Assembly (NCBI GenBank): GCA_023079485.1 | Contig: CM041092.1 | Coordinates: 883,627-947,626 of the forward strand | Source: Archilochus colubris | Taxonomy: Eukaryota; Chordata; Aves; Apodiformes; Trochilidae | Direction of reading: 5' to 3' | Length of the DNA: 64,000 nt | In this document: piece after piece, positions 42,381 to 52,860 of the stretch | Position numbering within the stretch: the first letter of the stretch is position 1 | Layout of the letters: the number at the start of each line of letters is the position of its first letter | Notes under the pieces: model-generated | Databases searched by the model: none | What the model saw: the letters and a program-made list of their open reading frames with translations, nothing else | What the model was told of the DNA's origin: nothing | Translations under genes and position numbers: made by a program

Positions 42381-42603
42381 TCTAGTTGCTGGAAGTGTCA
42401 AATGCTTAAAAAATGATTTAGAAGTTTGGTGGGGCAGGTCAGATGTGTCAGACAAGACACTGAGCAGTGACAGTGCCAGAGGGGTTGGAGCCTTTCAGGA
42501 ACATCCTCACCCTGTAAGATTTTAACTGCTCAAGCACCCTCCTTGCAGAAACACCCCCAGTTTGGCCACAGTCCTGTTCTCTGATTTTTGTTTAGTTGTA
42601 GAT

Positions 42604-42714
42604 CACAGAATCCCAGGCTGGATGGGGTCAGAAGGGACCTTAAAGCCCACCCAGTGCCACCCCTGCCCCCCCATGCCCCATCCAACCTGGGCTGCAGCAC
42701 TGCCAGGGAATCCT
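42604..42714 (-). mobile_element. CR1 LINE 3'-end fragment, antisense
   Basis: TCACAGAATCCCAGGCTGG, AGAAGGGACCTTAAAGCCCA, CCATGCCCCATCCAACCTGG and GCAGCACTGCCAGGGA match reverse-complemented CR1. The match stops abruptly at 42714, so this is a short 5'-truncated copy. It is flanked by AT-rich sequence on its right. Confidence 0.88.
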
Positions 42715-43081
42715 ATGATAGGAAAGAGCTACGATAGGATATTAACTTACTAATTGGTTTTGGATTTTTAATTTTTTAATGTCTATTCTATTTTAAGAAT
42801 GTTTGAAATCTTCTTACAGGAAAGAGCTGCAGTTACTGAGGTAAAGCAGTGCCCTAAAATCAGCCCCAGACATTCTGTGTGGACACAGCACTCCTGGCAG
42901 GGCAGCATCCCCCAACTCCTTCTCCAGGCCAGGCTCTGGGGCAGAAGGAAAGGTGCAGATCCTGGGGATGCAGCTCCAGACCAGGGCTTTGACTCGAGGA
43001 GGCTGAGGGCAGCAGAAATGACTGTCCTGGTGAGTGCCATTCCCAGCCTGGGGGTCACTGGGGAGGTTTTCCAGTTGTTGT
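42715..43081. other. Noncoding sequence
   Basis: AT-rich for the first 100 bases, then GC-rich spacer. The near-repeated GATAGGA words at 42716-42740 are minor. No gene is recognised. Confidence 0.4.
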
Positions 43082-43200
43082 GGTTTTATTGAGATTTTTT
43101 TTTCCCCCCATTTCCTTGTTGTTGTTGCTGTTGTTGTGGGTTTTCTGTGTGGGGGTTGTTTTGCTTTTTGTTTGTGGGGTTATTTAACCATTTTTTTCCT
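43082..43200. repeat. G/T-rich low-complexity tract
   Basis: TTGTTG, GGGTTTT and TTTGTTTG words dominate, with few A or C outside a short C run at 43103-43109. It is the same class as 661-864 and 11205-11365. Confidence 0.8.
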
Positions 43201-44419
43201 GTGGCACTGAAGATGCTCTGTGCTTCCCAGCCCTGGCTGGGATCTGGCAGTGTCAGCCCCATTATTTTGGGGTCACTTGGAGGGATTGGGGCTCTCTGGG
43301 GGTCCTGGCTCCATCCTTTGGTTTTGCAGTGGGGCAGGAATGGGACTGGCAGAGTTTTGCCCCCCAGGGGCAGCCCCTGCCCAACCTCCTGGAGTGAAAG
43401 GGGGGATGGGGTTGGATGAAAGGATTTGGGGGATTCCAGTGGGGGGATGGGGGAATCCCTGGGGTGCCAGCAGGATCCTGAAGGACTCCCGTGGGGAGAA
43501 GCAATCACTTGTGCAAGGCTGATATTGGAACCAGCAGATTAGAAAAAGAAAGGGAGACTAATGTGGTTTTTATCAGGAGATGGAGAGAAAAAGGCTGAAA
43601 AATGTTTCCAAAAAAACCCCAGGATAATGGGAAAGAAATGCAATATTCTAGGCAAGCGTAATCCTTTTAATCAGAGGCACTGCTTTTCTCCTCTTCCTGA
43701 AAAGTTATTTTCTTCTAATGATTTTCAAATAAACAATGAGCAAGGTAGGAAAATTCCTGTGCAGGAATAATGCACAAATAAAATCCTAAATATCCAACTC
43801 TCCCTTCTTTCCAGTACCAACACAGGCGTTCTCAATACACAGAGGGTTCTGACCTCTCACTCAGGTGCAGGTCTGTTCTTTCTTATGATCTTCCAGTGGA
43901 TTTGGTGGGTGTAGGGCCTGTGGGCTCTTTCTTTTCTAGCAGGGAAGAAGCATCTGTTCCTGTTCAAACTGGGACAGAGGAAAATTTGAGGAAAAAGCAG
44001 TTTTTCCTCTTTGCAATGCCTCTGGTTGTCTTTGCTGATTCTGGGTGCCAGCCACACAAATTACTAATCTGACAGAGGAAGAAATTCTAATTAATGGGCC
44101 AAGCTACTCCAGGAGAAGTTACAGTAGTTCTGCACAAAGGCAGGTATTAAAAAAATCAGAATATAGCACTGGGTTTTCCCAGGCCCAGAGCAGAGTTCCC
44201 TGCTCATCCTGCACACATCTGCACTGAACCAAAGGTACCCTGGAACACAGGAATATCCATGGAAAAAGCAGACAGTGGGCACTTGAGTACTGAAAGATTC
44301 TGCCAGTTTCAGAGAGATTGAGACTCGGTGGTGAGAGCTCAGTGATTGCTCTGCTGAGGGGAATCTTCAGTGCTCTTTGTGCAGTAAAATACATGGTTTT
44401 ATGGATATTCCCTGACCTT
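43201..44419. other. Noncoding spacer then AT-richer sequence
   Basis: GC-rich spacer to about 43500 with frames on both strands, followed by AT-richer unique sequence. No gene or repeat is recognised. Confidence 0.42.
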
Positions 44420-44635
44420 CTTTAGGGCTGTCACACAAACAAGCTGTGCAATCAATATAAATAATATTAAGAAGTAGTCAAACAAAATACCAATTCATAC
44501 CCAGTTACATTAGCTACAGGGATTTAAACGAGGACTCATCTGCCCAACGAGCTGGCTGTTTTTCAGCTATCTAAATTAGTCTAATAAACTGTATCTCCCC
44601 ATAAATCTTGTTTCTCTTTAATTAGGACATCACTG
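44420..44635. promoter_or_regulatory. Candidate conserved noncoding element
   Basis: AT-rich complex block with AATCAATATAAATAATATT near 44450, AAACGAGGACTCATCTGCC near 44526, CTAAATTAGTCTAATAAAC near 44572 and TAATTA at 44619-44624. No frame. Confidence 0.42.
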
Positions 44636-46439
44636 GGAAGCTAAAGACAAAAAAAGAAAACCAAAAACGAAGCAAAGAAACTTCTGGGACTTGAGTGCAT
44701 GGGGATCTATGGCAAATAGAAAGGCACAAGGCTTCCCAGGACAGTGAAGGATACATTTTTGATAGCTTTGATAAAGGTTTGAGCAAGGAAAAATGCAGCA
44801 AAACTAGTGGGAAACATCTACATGAGGTGCTGCAAGTGAATGAGAAATTGATGCTATATTTATTAGACTGCAATCATCTTCCTAATATGCTTGAAGATAA
44901 ATGGTGAGGCATTCTTCCAGCCAAAAAAGCGTGGCAGAGTGTTGCATTTGACATAGTGATTATTGATAGTGATGATAAAGTTCAAAACATCCAACAGTGA
45001 AAAACCCAAAAGCAATACTAAAAATGGTGGAGTGGAAGTGGAAAATTATGTGAAATGTTAGGGATGTTTCATTTCAGTACCTCTGCCTCATTATACCATC
45101 AGCAAAATGTAAAATACATAGACTAGATAAATGTCTCATTAAGTATTTCACTGCTCATTCTGGGTGCTTGGGAGTGTGCTTGAATAATGAAAAATGTAGA
45201 AGTACCTTTATCACAGGGTGATGGTGGCAGGAGACAGCACTTTGTCAAGAGGTGTTGTTAATCCAGTGTACAGACCAATATTGTGGAGGAGAGCAGAGTG
45301 TGACAAAGTGTTACAGCCACAGCCAAACAGGGGGGTTTGGGAACAGGGGGGTGTTTTGGGCCTGGATTTTGCCAGAGGAGCTCTTTTTGTAAGAGCTGTT
45401 GCAAAGCTTGGACTCCTTTGGTCTGGGTGCAGAGGGCAGGACCTGGGATGAGGCTGAGCTGATCCCCACCTGGGGATGCTGCCGGGATGCTGAGGCTCTG
45501 CCCAGCTCTGCCCACACATCCCCAAGGTGCTCCTGAAAAAAACAAACCCAAAAAAATCCCAGAACCAAAAAACCCCACAGCTGCACAAAAGCAAATGAAA
45601 GAAAAAAGAAACTGAAAGTTCAGGGCATGGTGTTCAGAGTAGGGACAGCAGCTGGGTTTGTACCTTGCCCACAAGCCCTGAGCCAGGGGAGGAATTAAAT
45701 AAATTCCTGACTGTGTGCAAGGGTTTCCTCAGGGCTATTCATGCACCCAAAACTCTAGGGAGAGCTGGCAGGTGCATAATTGGTAGATACCTGACTTGTA
45801 TGTTTAGAAAGGATATTATTTAAATATAGGTAAAAAATTATAAACTGTATTTTATACCTTTATGCCTAAACACATAACACAGAAATCTTTTGTAGGTCAG
45901 AACAGAACATGCACAGTTTCCAGCAATGTTTTCTGGTATCTCACTATCAAAAATCCCTTTTTTTTTTTTTTTTTAACAGATTCCCAAATCTGTTCCTTAG
46001 AGCTGCTTCCATGGGACAGGCCCAGAGGGGTGAGGCAGTGCTGAGGGTGAGCTGTGGCTGGGAGGCTGAGCTGCTCCTGTCTTACCCTCAGCTGGGCAGG
46101 AAACACACCAGAGATCTTTTGCAGTTTGTGGCATGAACGCTGCTACACTCAGAGAGACTGAAAAAAAACCCAAACCAACCAAAAAAAACCCCAACAACCA
46201 GCAAATGGAAGCAGAACCCCAGCAAAGCCCCTCGCCCGGGGGGCTGTGGGAATGTGCACAAACATTAAATAAAGGCAGAGGGGCCCCAGGGCTGAAGTCA
46301 CTCAGCAGGAATCTCGTGTCAGCTGTGGGAGTGGGCTGGAAGGAGAGGAGCTGGGGAGTGGGAGGGAAAGCAGAGCAGAGCCCATGTGTTAGGATGTGAG
46401 CAGGGAAGGAGGTGCCCGCTCTGCACTGCCTGGAGATGC
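44636..46439. other. AT-rich noncoding sequence and spacer
   Basis: AT-rich to about 45220, including a 70-codon plus frame at 44695-44907 whose composition is less skewed than most but which matches nothing I recognise. GC-rich spacer follows at 45240-45530. A C/A-rich tract lies at 45536-45605, a T run at 45958-45974, and another C/A-rich tract at 46157-46206. Confidence 0.4.
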
Positions 46440-46610
46440 AGCATGGGTTGTTCTTCAGGGAATGGCACCATAATTAGAATTAATAAGATTTTAATGGTGA
46501 TAGCCTAAGTGCCAAATCTTCGCAGTAGGAGGTTTTAGTGCTGTGTGCCACGGGAACATTTTCTACTGTGAACAAGCACTGCAGTTAAAATCCCCCTATT
46601 ACTGCAGAAT
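46440..46610. promoter_or_regulatory. Candidate conserved noncoding element
   Basis: Complex block with CATAATTAGAATTAATAAG near 46470 (TAATTA at 46471-46476) and surviving CpGs (ATCTTCGCAGTAGG near 46517, CCACGGGAAC near 46548). Short and frame-free. Confidence 0.4.
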
Positions 46611-47509
46611 GGAAACAGACCCAAGGTTTGACCACTCTCAGCTGCTCAGGCCCTTTCAGTGAATCCCTCAGCCTTTCAGGGAATCCTGCAGGAAGCTGTA
46701 GGGCAAGGAGAATTATTTCCTGGAAACATGCTTCTAATAAATGTCTTGCAGGTACCCAGCTTTCACAGATTTTGTTTTGTTGTTTTGTGAGATGTACTTT
46801 AATAGAAGCTGCATCCACTTTGTGGCACTGCAAGGGACTGAAAACATTCCAGATTCTCACTTTAATTCACTATAAACATTCTTAGTGCAGCTGAGCCTCA
46901 GTGTAATGCTACCAGAAAAAAAGTACTTCCCCAAAGACAGGAGGTATCCTGATTCCCATTCTCCTGCCTGTGTCCCCACCCAGCACAGCCTGTCCTGCTC
47001 TGCTCTGGGTTTGTTCACTTTGCTGCAGCTTTCCTTGAGGCAGATGATGTTTTCAGCTTTCAGAGCAGCTGCAGTATTTTGAAATATTTTGATGTTGGAA
47101 TTGGAATTCCCAAGATTAGCAAAATTTAATATATTTTTTTTTGTTTTTTTTTTTTTTCCTTTCAGGCAGGTGAAGTCCTAATGAGGATCATCCAGGGCAG
47201 AAGGTGCCTCTGGTCTTAATCCATCCACTGGGAAAATTAACCTGGACTTGAATATGGAGGGAAGTCCTGGAGTCCTAGGAATCCTCTCTGGAGTTTTTAA
47301 GCACTGGATCAGGGTGTGTTGGATTCAAAGCCTTTGAGGTGACAAAAAATATTATTTACCAATAACAAAAATTTAAATATTTCTTAATGTATTAAAATTC
47401 TTATTCAGTGATAAAAGTATTATCTACAGATAGAAATTCCCAGCTCTTCAGAGCTGCAATTCTGGCTGCCTATCTGGGGAGCAGAGGGATGCTGAGCTCC
47501 CACCTCCTC
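46611..47509. other. Noncoding sequence with T-rich tract
   Basis: Unique sequence with a T-rich tract at 47131-47160 ending in CCTTTCAG (acceptor-like). A donor-like sequence follows after only four bases, so no exon is called. AT-rich from 47340 to 47410. Confidence 0.4.
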
Positions 47510-47715
47510 CTGCCCAGGCCGGGCTCGGCACCTCCCTCCCTGGCCAGGCTCGGAACCGACTCTGTGTCACCAGCAGCACCGGCTTTGTCACCGCCTGTCC
47601 CGCGGCTGCCCGCTACAAAAAACTTCGCCTTTTCAGTAATTCCCAGCAAAACTACTCTGCAACACCACCTAGTGCTGCCGGCATGCACGGCCGGGCCCGG
47701 CGGGGAGGCACCGGG
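47510..47715. promoter_or_regulatory. CpG-rich patch with CTCF-like motif
   Basis: Compact CpG-dense stretch (GGCCGGGCTCGGC, GAACCGACTC, CTGTCCCGCGGCTGCCCGC, CACGGCCGGGCCCGGCGGGG) immediately upstream of the 12-bp minisatellite. It holds a reverse-strand CTCF-like word at 47663-47675. No exon or start is recognisable. Confidence 0.4.
47663..47675 (-). promoter_or_regulatory. CTCF-like motif, reverse
   Basis: The minus strand reads GCACTAGGTGGTG, matching 11 of 13 positions of the CTCF core CCASYAGRKGGCR, inside a CpG-rich patch. Its orientation converges with the forward-facing word at 25139-25152. Occupancy is unproven and chance matches are common. Confidence 0.25.
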
Positions 47716-48147
47716 GGGCACCCGGGATGGGGTGGCACCGGGGGTGGCATCTGGGGTGGCACCTGGGATATCACCTGGGGTGGCACCTGGGATGACACCT
47801 GGGATGGCTCCTGGGATGTTGCCTGGGATGACACCTGGGATGGCTCCTGGGATGTCATTTGGGATGTCACTTGGGATGGCACTTGGGATGTCACCTGGGA
47901 TGTCACTTGGGATGGCTCCTGGGGTAGCACCTGGGGTGGCACTTGGGATGGCATCTGGGATGTCACTTGGGATGGCACATGGGATGGCATCTGGGATGTT
48001 GCCTGGTATGGGGCCTGGGCTGGCACCTGGGATGTCACTTGGGATGTTGCTTGGGATGTCACTTGGGATGTCACTTGGGATGGGACCTGGATGTCACCTG
48101 GGCTGTCATTTGGGATGGCATCTGGGATGTCACCTGGGATGTCACCT
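47716..48147 (+). repeat. 12-bp minisatellite, about 36 copies
   Basis: Built from the 12-mer TGGGATG(T/G)CAC(C/T) with variants TGGGATGGCTCC, TGGGATGTTGCC and TGGGGTGGCACC, so that 24-bp composite units are also visible. It spans about 430 bases. Because 12 is divisible by three, frames of 258-259 and 215 codons are open on both strands (Gly-Met-x-Pro, Trp-Asp and Ser-Gln-Val strings). Codon-third bases vary no more than others, so these are not genes. Confidence 0.97.
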
Positions 48148-48611
48148 CCTCCACTGTGCCCAGGGCTGGAGACAACGAACCCATTAGAACTCCCCCTCAG
48201 CTGTGGGATCCTTCCCTGGGATCTGACTCCCTGGCCCAGTGCAGATGGAGGTGCTGGGGGTGCAGGAGCTGCCCAGGCCTGGTTGGGTTTCTGCTCCTGG
48301 GGCAGCTGGAGGAGCAGCTCCTGTCCCTGAGCTGCTGTGTCCCTATAGCTTGGGGTGGCCTCAGAGTCCTGCAGCTGGTGTGCAGCTGGCTCCTCTCTGC
48401 CTCTGGATTTTCCTTCCAGCTTTCCCATTGGAAGGAAGGTCTTTTAAAATGGGACCCACTGAGGTGAAGGGACTGCAGTGAGAGGAACCCCTGCAGGAAG
48501 GGTTTGGGGTGGGGGCCATTTCCACAGCTCCCACAGCCAGCCCTGGGGGGTCAGCATCCCCCAGAGACCAAAACTGAAGTGTTGGTGCAGTTTTAAATAA
48601 CCACAAAAATG
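48148..48611. other. Noncoding GC-rich spacer
   Basis: CTG/GGAGC-rich spacer downstream of the array. No gene is recognised. Confidence 0.42.
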
Positions 48612-48822
48612 TCTCTTATTAAAAAAACAAACAAACAAACAAAAACCCCACCCAAAACTACAAAAAACCCCAAAACAAAACAAAAAAACCTAAACAAACC
48701 AACCAAACAAAAACCAAAGACACACATAAAAAAACAGACAAAAAAATCCAAAAAAAACCCCAAACCAACCAACCAACCAAACAAACAAAAAAACAAAGCC
48801 AAAACAAACAAAAAGCCCCCAA
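48612..48822. repeat. A/C-only low-complexity tract
   Basis: About 200 bases of AAAC, AACC and CAAACAAA words, almost without G or T. It is the strand complement of the G/T tracts elsewhere. It includes (CAAA)n and (CCAA)n segments. The Lys/Thr/Pro and Phe/Trp/Leu frames through it are artefacts. Confidence 0.93.
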
Positions 48823-49155
48823 AGCAGTGGATAGGAGAAAGGTCTGTGGTTCCCTCAGCCATGTGGGCACTCAGCCTGACACAGTCGTCTGAAGAGCTAA
48901 CGGGGAAAAGTAAATTCATAATGAAACAAAAGAAAGCTTAAAATTCAAAGATTTTTTTGGTGGGGGTGGAAATCAAATGTATTATTGCAAGAATGCTTCT
49001 GTTTTTTAAAAAATCATTCCAGTAGTGAAAACCCCATCCCCCTTCCTGATCCTGTAACCCAGCCACCCCTTAAAAACTCATCAGCTGCCAGTGGGTAATG
49101 TTGCCCTTCTCAAAGGCTTCCTTCTCATTGGGGTAATTCAAAGAAAATGCATTTC
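48823..49155. other. Noncoding sequence
   Basis: Mixed unique sequence. No gene or repeat is recognised. Confidence 0.4.
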
Positions 49156-49263
49156 CCATGGAAAAAAAATAATAGCAATAATAATAATAACAATAATAAT
49201 AATAATAGAAAGAAAAAGAAAAATTAAAAAAATAAATAAAATAAAATAACTAAAAAAAAAAGG
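49156..49263. repeat. AAT/AAAAT microsatellite tract
   Basis: (AAT)n around 49170-49206 grades into (AAAAT)n and A runs up to 49262. Confidence 0.93.
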
Positions 49264-50073
49264 TATTTCTGTGGCAGAAAGAGGTTGGTCCCCTCTGGAT
49301 GCCCAGAGCTGAGCAGTCTATTTAGTTTCTATTTAGTTTCCTCACTGCTCACCCAGTGCTGGTGATGGATGGGTGAGAGCCCTGACGGAGGCAGTGACAC
49401 AACCATCCTGCAGGGATTGGGAGCTCCCTGAGCACACCAAATGGAGCCAGAGATTCCTTTCGGAGCCCTCTGAGCCACCAGCAGCTCCTTGTGACCCCTC
49501 TCACCTGGCTTTCCAGGTTTCTCCTCCCAGGATCCAGCCCGGGGAGGGGGGGAAGCAGCCACACTGCTCCTGCCTGTGCAGGAAGCATCCTGTGCTGGGA
49601 ATGATCCCTGGGGCTTCATCTGGGGGTGTAAGGAGTGGCTGACTCCTGGCACTGACAGCAGTGCCAGTGACACCAGCACAGCAATCCCACAGCTGCAGCA
49701 CCCAAAGGGTTCCTCAGTGGAACACCAGACAGCACAGAGTGATGCTGAGTGCTGCACGCAGGTGCTGGAGGGAGGTGCTGGCTTGCTCTGACCAAAATAT
49801 AGTGCTCTCTAGGCTATTCTTTTGGGTTTCTTTTAATTAATTCTTTGTATTTGCAGCAAGGTGATGATTCCTGCTATTCTCTAGGATTCAGTGCCTGGGG
49901 TTTCTTTAACATGAAGCCATGAAGTCTGTAGTGAAGGTAAGACCCAAGTGCAGCAAATCCTTGTGAAGAGGAAAAAAGGGACTTCCCCTCCTGTCACCCC
50001 TCCTCTCCAGCTCCCCACAGCTCTTTGCAGCCAGGGCTGAGCTGGGGCAGTGGTGGGGAGAGTGCCTGCATTC
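49264..50073. other. Noncoding spacer
   Basis: GC-rich spacer with overlapping frames (49329-49757 minus, 49373-49642 plus). No gene is recognised. Confidence 0.42.
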
Positions 50074-50165
50074 CCAGCATCATCTCTACCATCTCCATCA
50101 TCCCAGCTCCATCATCTCCATCATCCCAGCTCCATCATCCCAGCTCCATCATCTCCATCACCTCT
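50074..50165 (+). repeat. CATCATCTC / CATCATCCCAGCTC tandem repeat
   Basis: CCATCATC occurs repeatedly, alternating with TCC and CCAGCT linkers (CCAGCTCCATCAT occurs three times). It is a degenerate 9/15-bp pyrimidine-rich minisatellite. Confidence 0.92.
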
Positions 50166-51275
50166 CTGTGCAACCTGCTCTGACCTCATGCTGGGGACCC
50201 CCAGCCACATCCCAGCTTGAGCCATGATTTAACACCTTGATTCACCCCCAGAAGAGAGGGGATGGGAGCATTCCCCTGGAGCTGGGGAGTTTTCCCAGGG
50301 GATGCCTTCCGTGTGCTGCCAGTTTGGTTAATCAGAAACCCTGCCCAGGCTGGGTGGAGGGGGCTGCCTGGGGGGCTGGGGGTGTCCCTAAATGAAGTGG
50401 GTGGCACAGTGCAGAGAAGGAAGGAAAGCTTTGGGAAAAGCAAGTGCCAGAACCTCCTGCTGAAAGAGCCACCTGGAGGGTACAGCCCTGGCAGCCTGGG
50501 GGAGGGCTGTGTTGGGAAGGAAAATTGGGAATTGGCTTTTAATCCCCCCCCCCCTGTGAGCTGCCTGGGACCCCTCCTTTGGGGGGCTGCTGTGCTGGGC
50601 AGGGCAGGGCAGGCTGGGAAGTGAAGCAATTCTGAGCTGACATAATTAAACTGATGAGTGTAATTAATTCCCCCCTGTGATTCCCTTGAAGGAGAAGCAT
50701 TAAGAGATGTAAATACAGTGAGCTCAAAACTCAAGTGGAGAAAGGGTGAGGCCCGTGGTGGGATGAGGAGGGTGGGCTCAGCATCTGAGCATCCCAGGTC
50801 CCAGGAGGCTGCAGGGCAAGGGCTCAGCTCCCTGTTTCTGCCCATGTTTCAAGGTAAGGGTAATTTTTTTTTTTTGCAGTGTTTTGAGGTTTAAAAACAG
50901 CTTAAATCTCCAGCATCTTGCATTCTGATTTAAATTAGTTTTTACCCAGGAAAAACTCTTCCTGGGGTCTCTGAAGTGTGATGCCATGTGGCAGAGTTCT
51001 GCCTTCAGCTATGCTGTAAGGTTATGTGATAGCAGCAGCTCCTGTGTTTCCACTTCTAGCCCACAAATAGAGAAGAAAAAATGTCTTAAGTTCTTCTGTG
51101 TGAGTATTGTTATGGGGAGCAGATTCCGTGTACTCAGCAGATTTTCCTTCAGCATGAGTAGCTGTTTAAATTAGTATTATTTTGTAAGTGCTCACAGTGC
51201 TCTGCTCCGTGCTCTCTCATCCATGCCAGATCTGTTTGCAGATTCTGAACTCAGTGTATTCTCTCCTGTGGATAC
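50166..51275. other. Noncoding spacer
   Basis: It contains a C10 run near 50546-50555 and a T run near 50866-50876. The 219-codon minus frame at 50186-50845 overlaps a 120-codon plus frame and has no domain. No gene is called. Confidence 0.43.
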
Positions 51276-51405
51276 ATCATAGAATCATTGAATCATTGGG
51301 GTTGGGAAGGACCTTTAAGATCATCTGGTCCCACCATTAACCCCCCCATCCCGGCAGGATCAGCTCCAGCCCTGCCGTGGCACTCAGGGGTCCCACATGG
51401 GGGGG
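51276..51405 (-). mobile_element. CR1 LINE 3'-end fragment, antisense
   Basis: Starts with the inverted terminal repeat text ATCATAGAATCATTGAATCA, then GGGGTTGGGAAGGACCTTTA and AGATCATCTGGTCCCACCAT. Similarity decays after about 51350. The preserved terminal octamer repeats (ATAGAATC, TTGAATCA) mark a true CR1 3' end. Confidence 0.92.
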
Positions 51406-51804
51406 TTCAGGGCTGTCCTTTGGGAGGGAGGAACCCCCCAGCCCTGACTCCCTGCCTGGCAAGGTGGCACAGCTAACACATTGGATTTACCTATTTCCAT
51501 ATTGCATCCCTCCAGGTGAAAAAGGAAAAATTATAATGAGAAGAAGTGCAGAGGAAGAATCTTGTTGAGCTCAAGATGCCCTAAGGAGCAGCTCTGGGCA
51601 GACAGAGGTATTTCCCCCAAAATAATCACCCCCTTCCAGAAATATCCCTGGCTGCAGAGGGAGGGATGGAGCATCTGCTCTTCCCACTGAAGATGTGTCC
51701 ATGTCAATAAGGTGTCCCTGTGTCTCCCTCTGATCCCAACACGGAAGGGATGGAGCAGTGCCAGCTGCTGTGCCATGCCCAGAACGTCTCTCCTTGTCCC
51801 CACA
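51406..51804. other. Noncoding spacer
   Basis: GC-rich sequence with short frames on both strands. Nothing is recognised. Confidence 0.4.
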
Positions 51805-52010
51805 TGTAAGGCTGGCCAATATCAGATGGCAAAAACCATAAAGAAAGGAGCACTGGATATACTGAGAGCTAATTTGACTAGTTATATTCTTTATTATGCT
51901 GTCTTTCTTAATGTAATGTGTCTCAGCTGCCATCGGGCAGGAATCCATTGTGAATAAGCTGTCAAGTTTAATTGGGCTAGAGTGTGAAAATACATAAATA
52001 AAACCCTTAA
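51805..52010. promoter_or_regulatory. Strong candidate conserved noncoding element
   Basis: Complex AT-rich block with GCTAATTTGACTAGTTATATT near 51868, CTTTATTATGCTGTC near 51890, GGAATCCATTGTGAATAAGC near 51940 and GTTTAATTGGGC near 51966. It is sharply bounded by GC-rich spacer on the left and A/T-rich simple sequence on the right. No frame. Confidence 0.45.
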
Positions 52011-52833
52011 TAAATAAATAACCCACCTCTCTGAGGCAAAAGGCAGCTGAATGTGCACACTCTGAGCAAAAGTGCCTTAATAAAAAAAAAAGTTAAAAAA
52101 TTAAAAAAGAAAAAATCCTTCAGGAAGTATTCTAATAGGGGAAAAAAAAAAAGGTTTTATGTGGATTTATGAAATGCACTGGGGGATGCAGTTCTGTGTG
52201 AGGCTCCTGCATCTCTGGTGGATGTGCTGCCTGGGAAAAAGCAGGAACTGGGACCTGTGGAAGAATGCTGGGAAAAGCAAAGTAAGGGCCATGTGGGTCT
52301 GTCAGTCTGCTAACAGAGCAGTAAGGAAGTCTGCAGGGAGGTGTTTTGTACCCAGATAATTGGCTCCTCACTTTAACAAAGTTCAAATAAAGGCAAGAGG
52401 GAGAAACTTGCTGCTGCTCTGCATTTCCCATGGTTCTGGGTTCCCATCCATCAGCAGGGATGGGAATCACTGGGAGAAATCAGAGTGACCCCAATCACCC
52501 TAAATGAGGTTTGATGAAGGCAGAGGGAGAGATCAAAGGAAAAACTCCAGTTCTGTCAGGGTGGGAATGGGGCTGGAGCCAAGAGTTTCACGGGAGGGAG
52601 AGGAGGGTGAGCTCAGGGCAGCTTTGGAGGAGGGAAGGAAGGAGAAGTCAAACCTCCTTTTCCGGGGCATCCCTGAAATGTGGGGGTGAAACCAGCTCCA
52701 GGAATGGGGCCATGGATTGCAGGAAGGTCTGTGGGAGCTGGCAAGAGGAGGTGAACACTTCCACTGGGGGTTGGCAGCTTGTTGGGAAACTGGGGCGGTG
52801 ACAAGGTTACAAGTGAGCGGGTTCTGAGGTGTG
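52011..52833. other. Noncoding sequence with A-rich patch
   Basis: A-rich patches at 52080-52116 and 52141-52152, then GC-rich spacer. No gene is recognised. Confidence 0.4.
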
Positions 52834-52860
52834 CTGGGAGCACTGGGAGCACTGGGAGCA
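52834..52860 (+). repeat. 9-bp tandem repeat, 3 copies
   Basis: CTGGGAGCA repeats perfectly at 52834, 52843 and 52852. Confidence 0.9.

Noticed and set aside
44695..44907. 70-codon frame with protein-like composition
   Set aside because: Less skewed than others and might be a relic of a retrocopy, but I recognise no family, and upstream stops and lack of splice sites leave it unsupported. A protein database search of 44640-44910 would decide.
47131..47175. Strong pyrimidine tract with CAG acceptor
   Set aside because: A donor-like GTGAAG follows after four bases and there is no open downstream segment. Not a usable exon.
47408..48428. Frames of 258-259 and 215 codons on both strands
   Set aside because: The 12-bp repeat keeps all frames open. 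The peptides are repeats of four residues with no codon-position bias visible.
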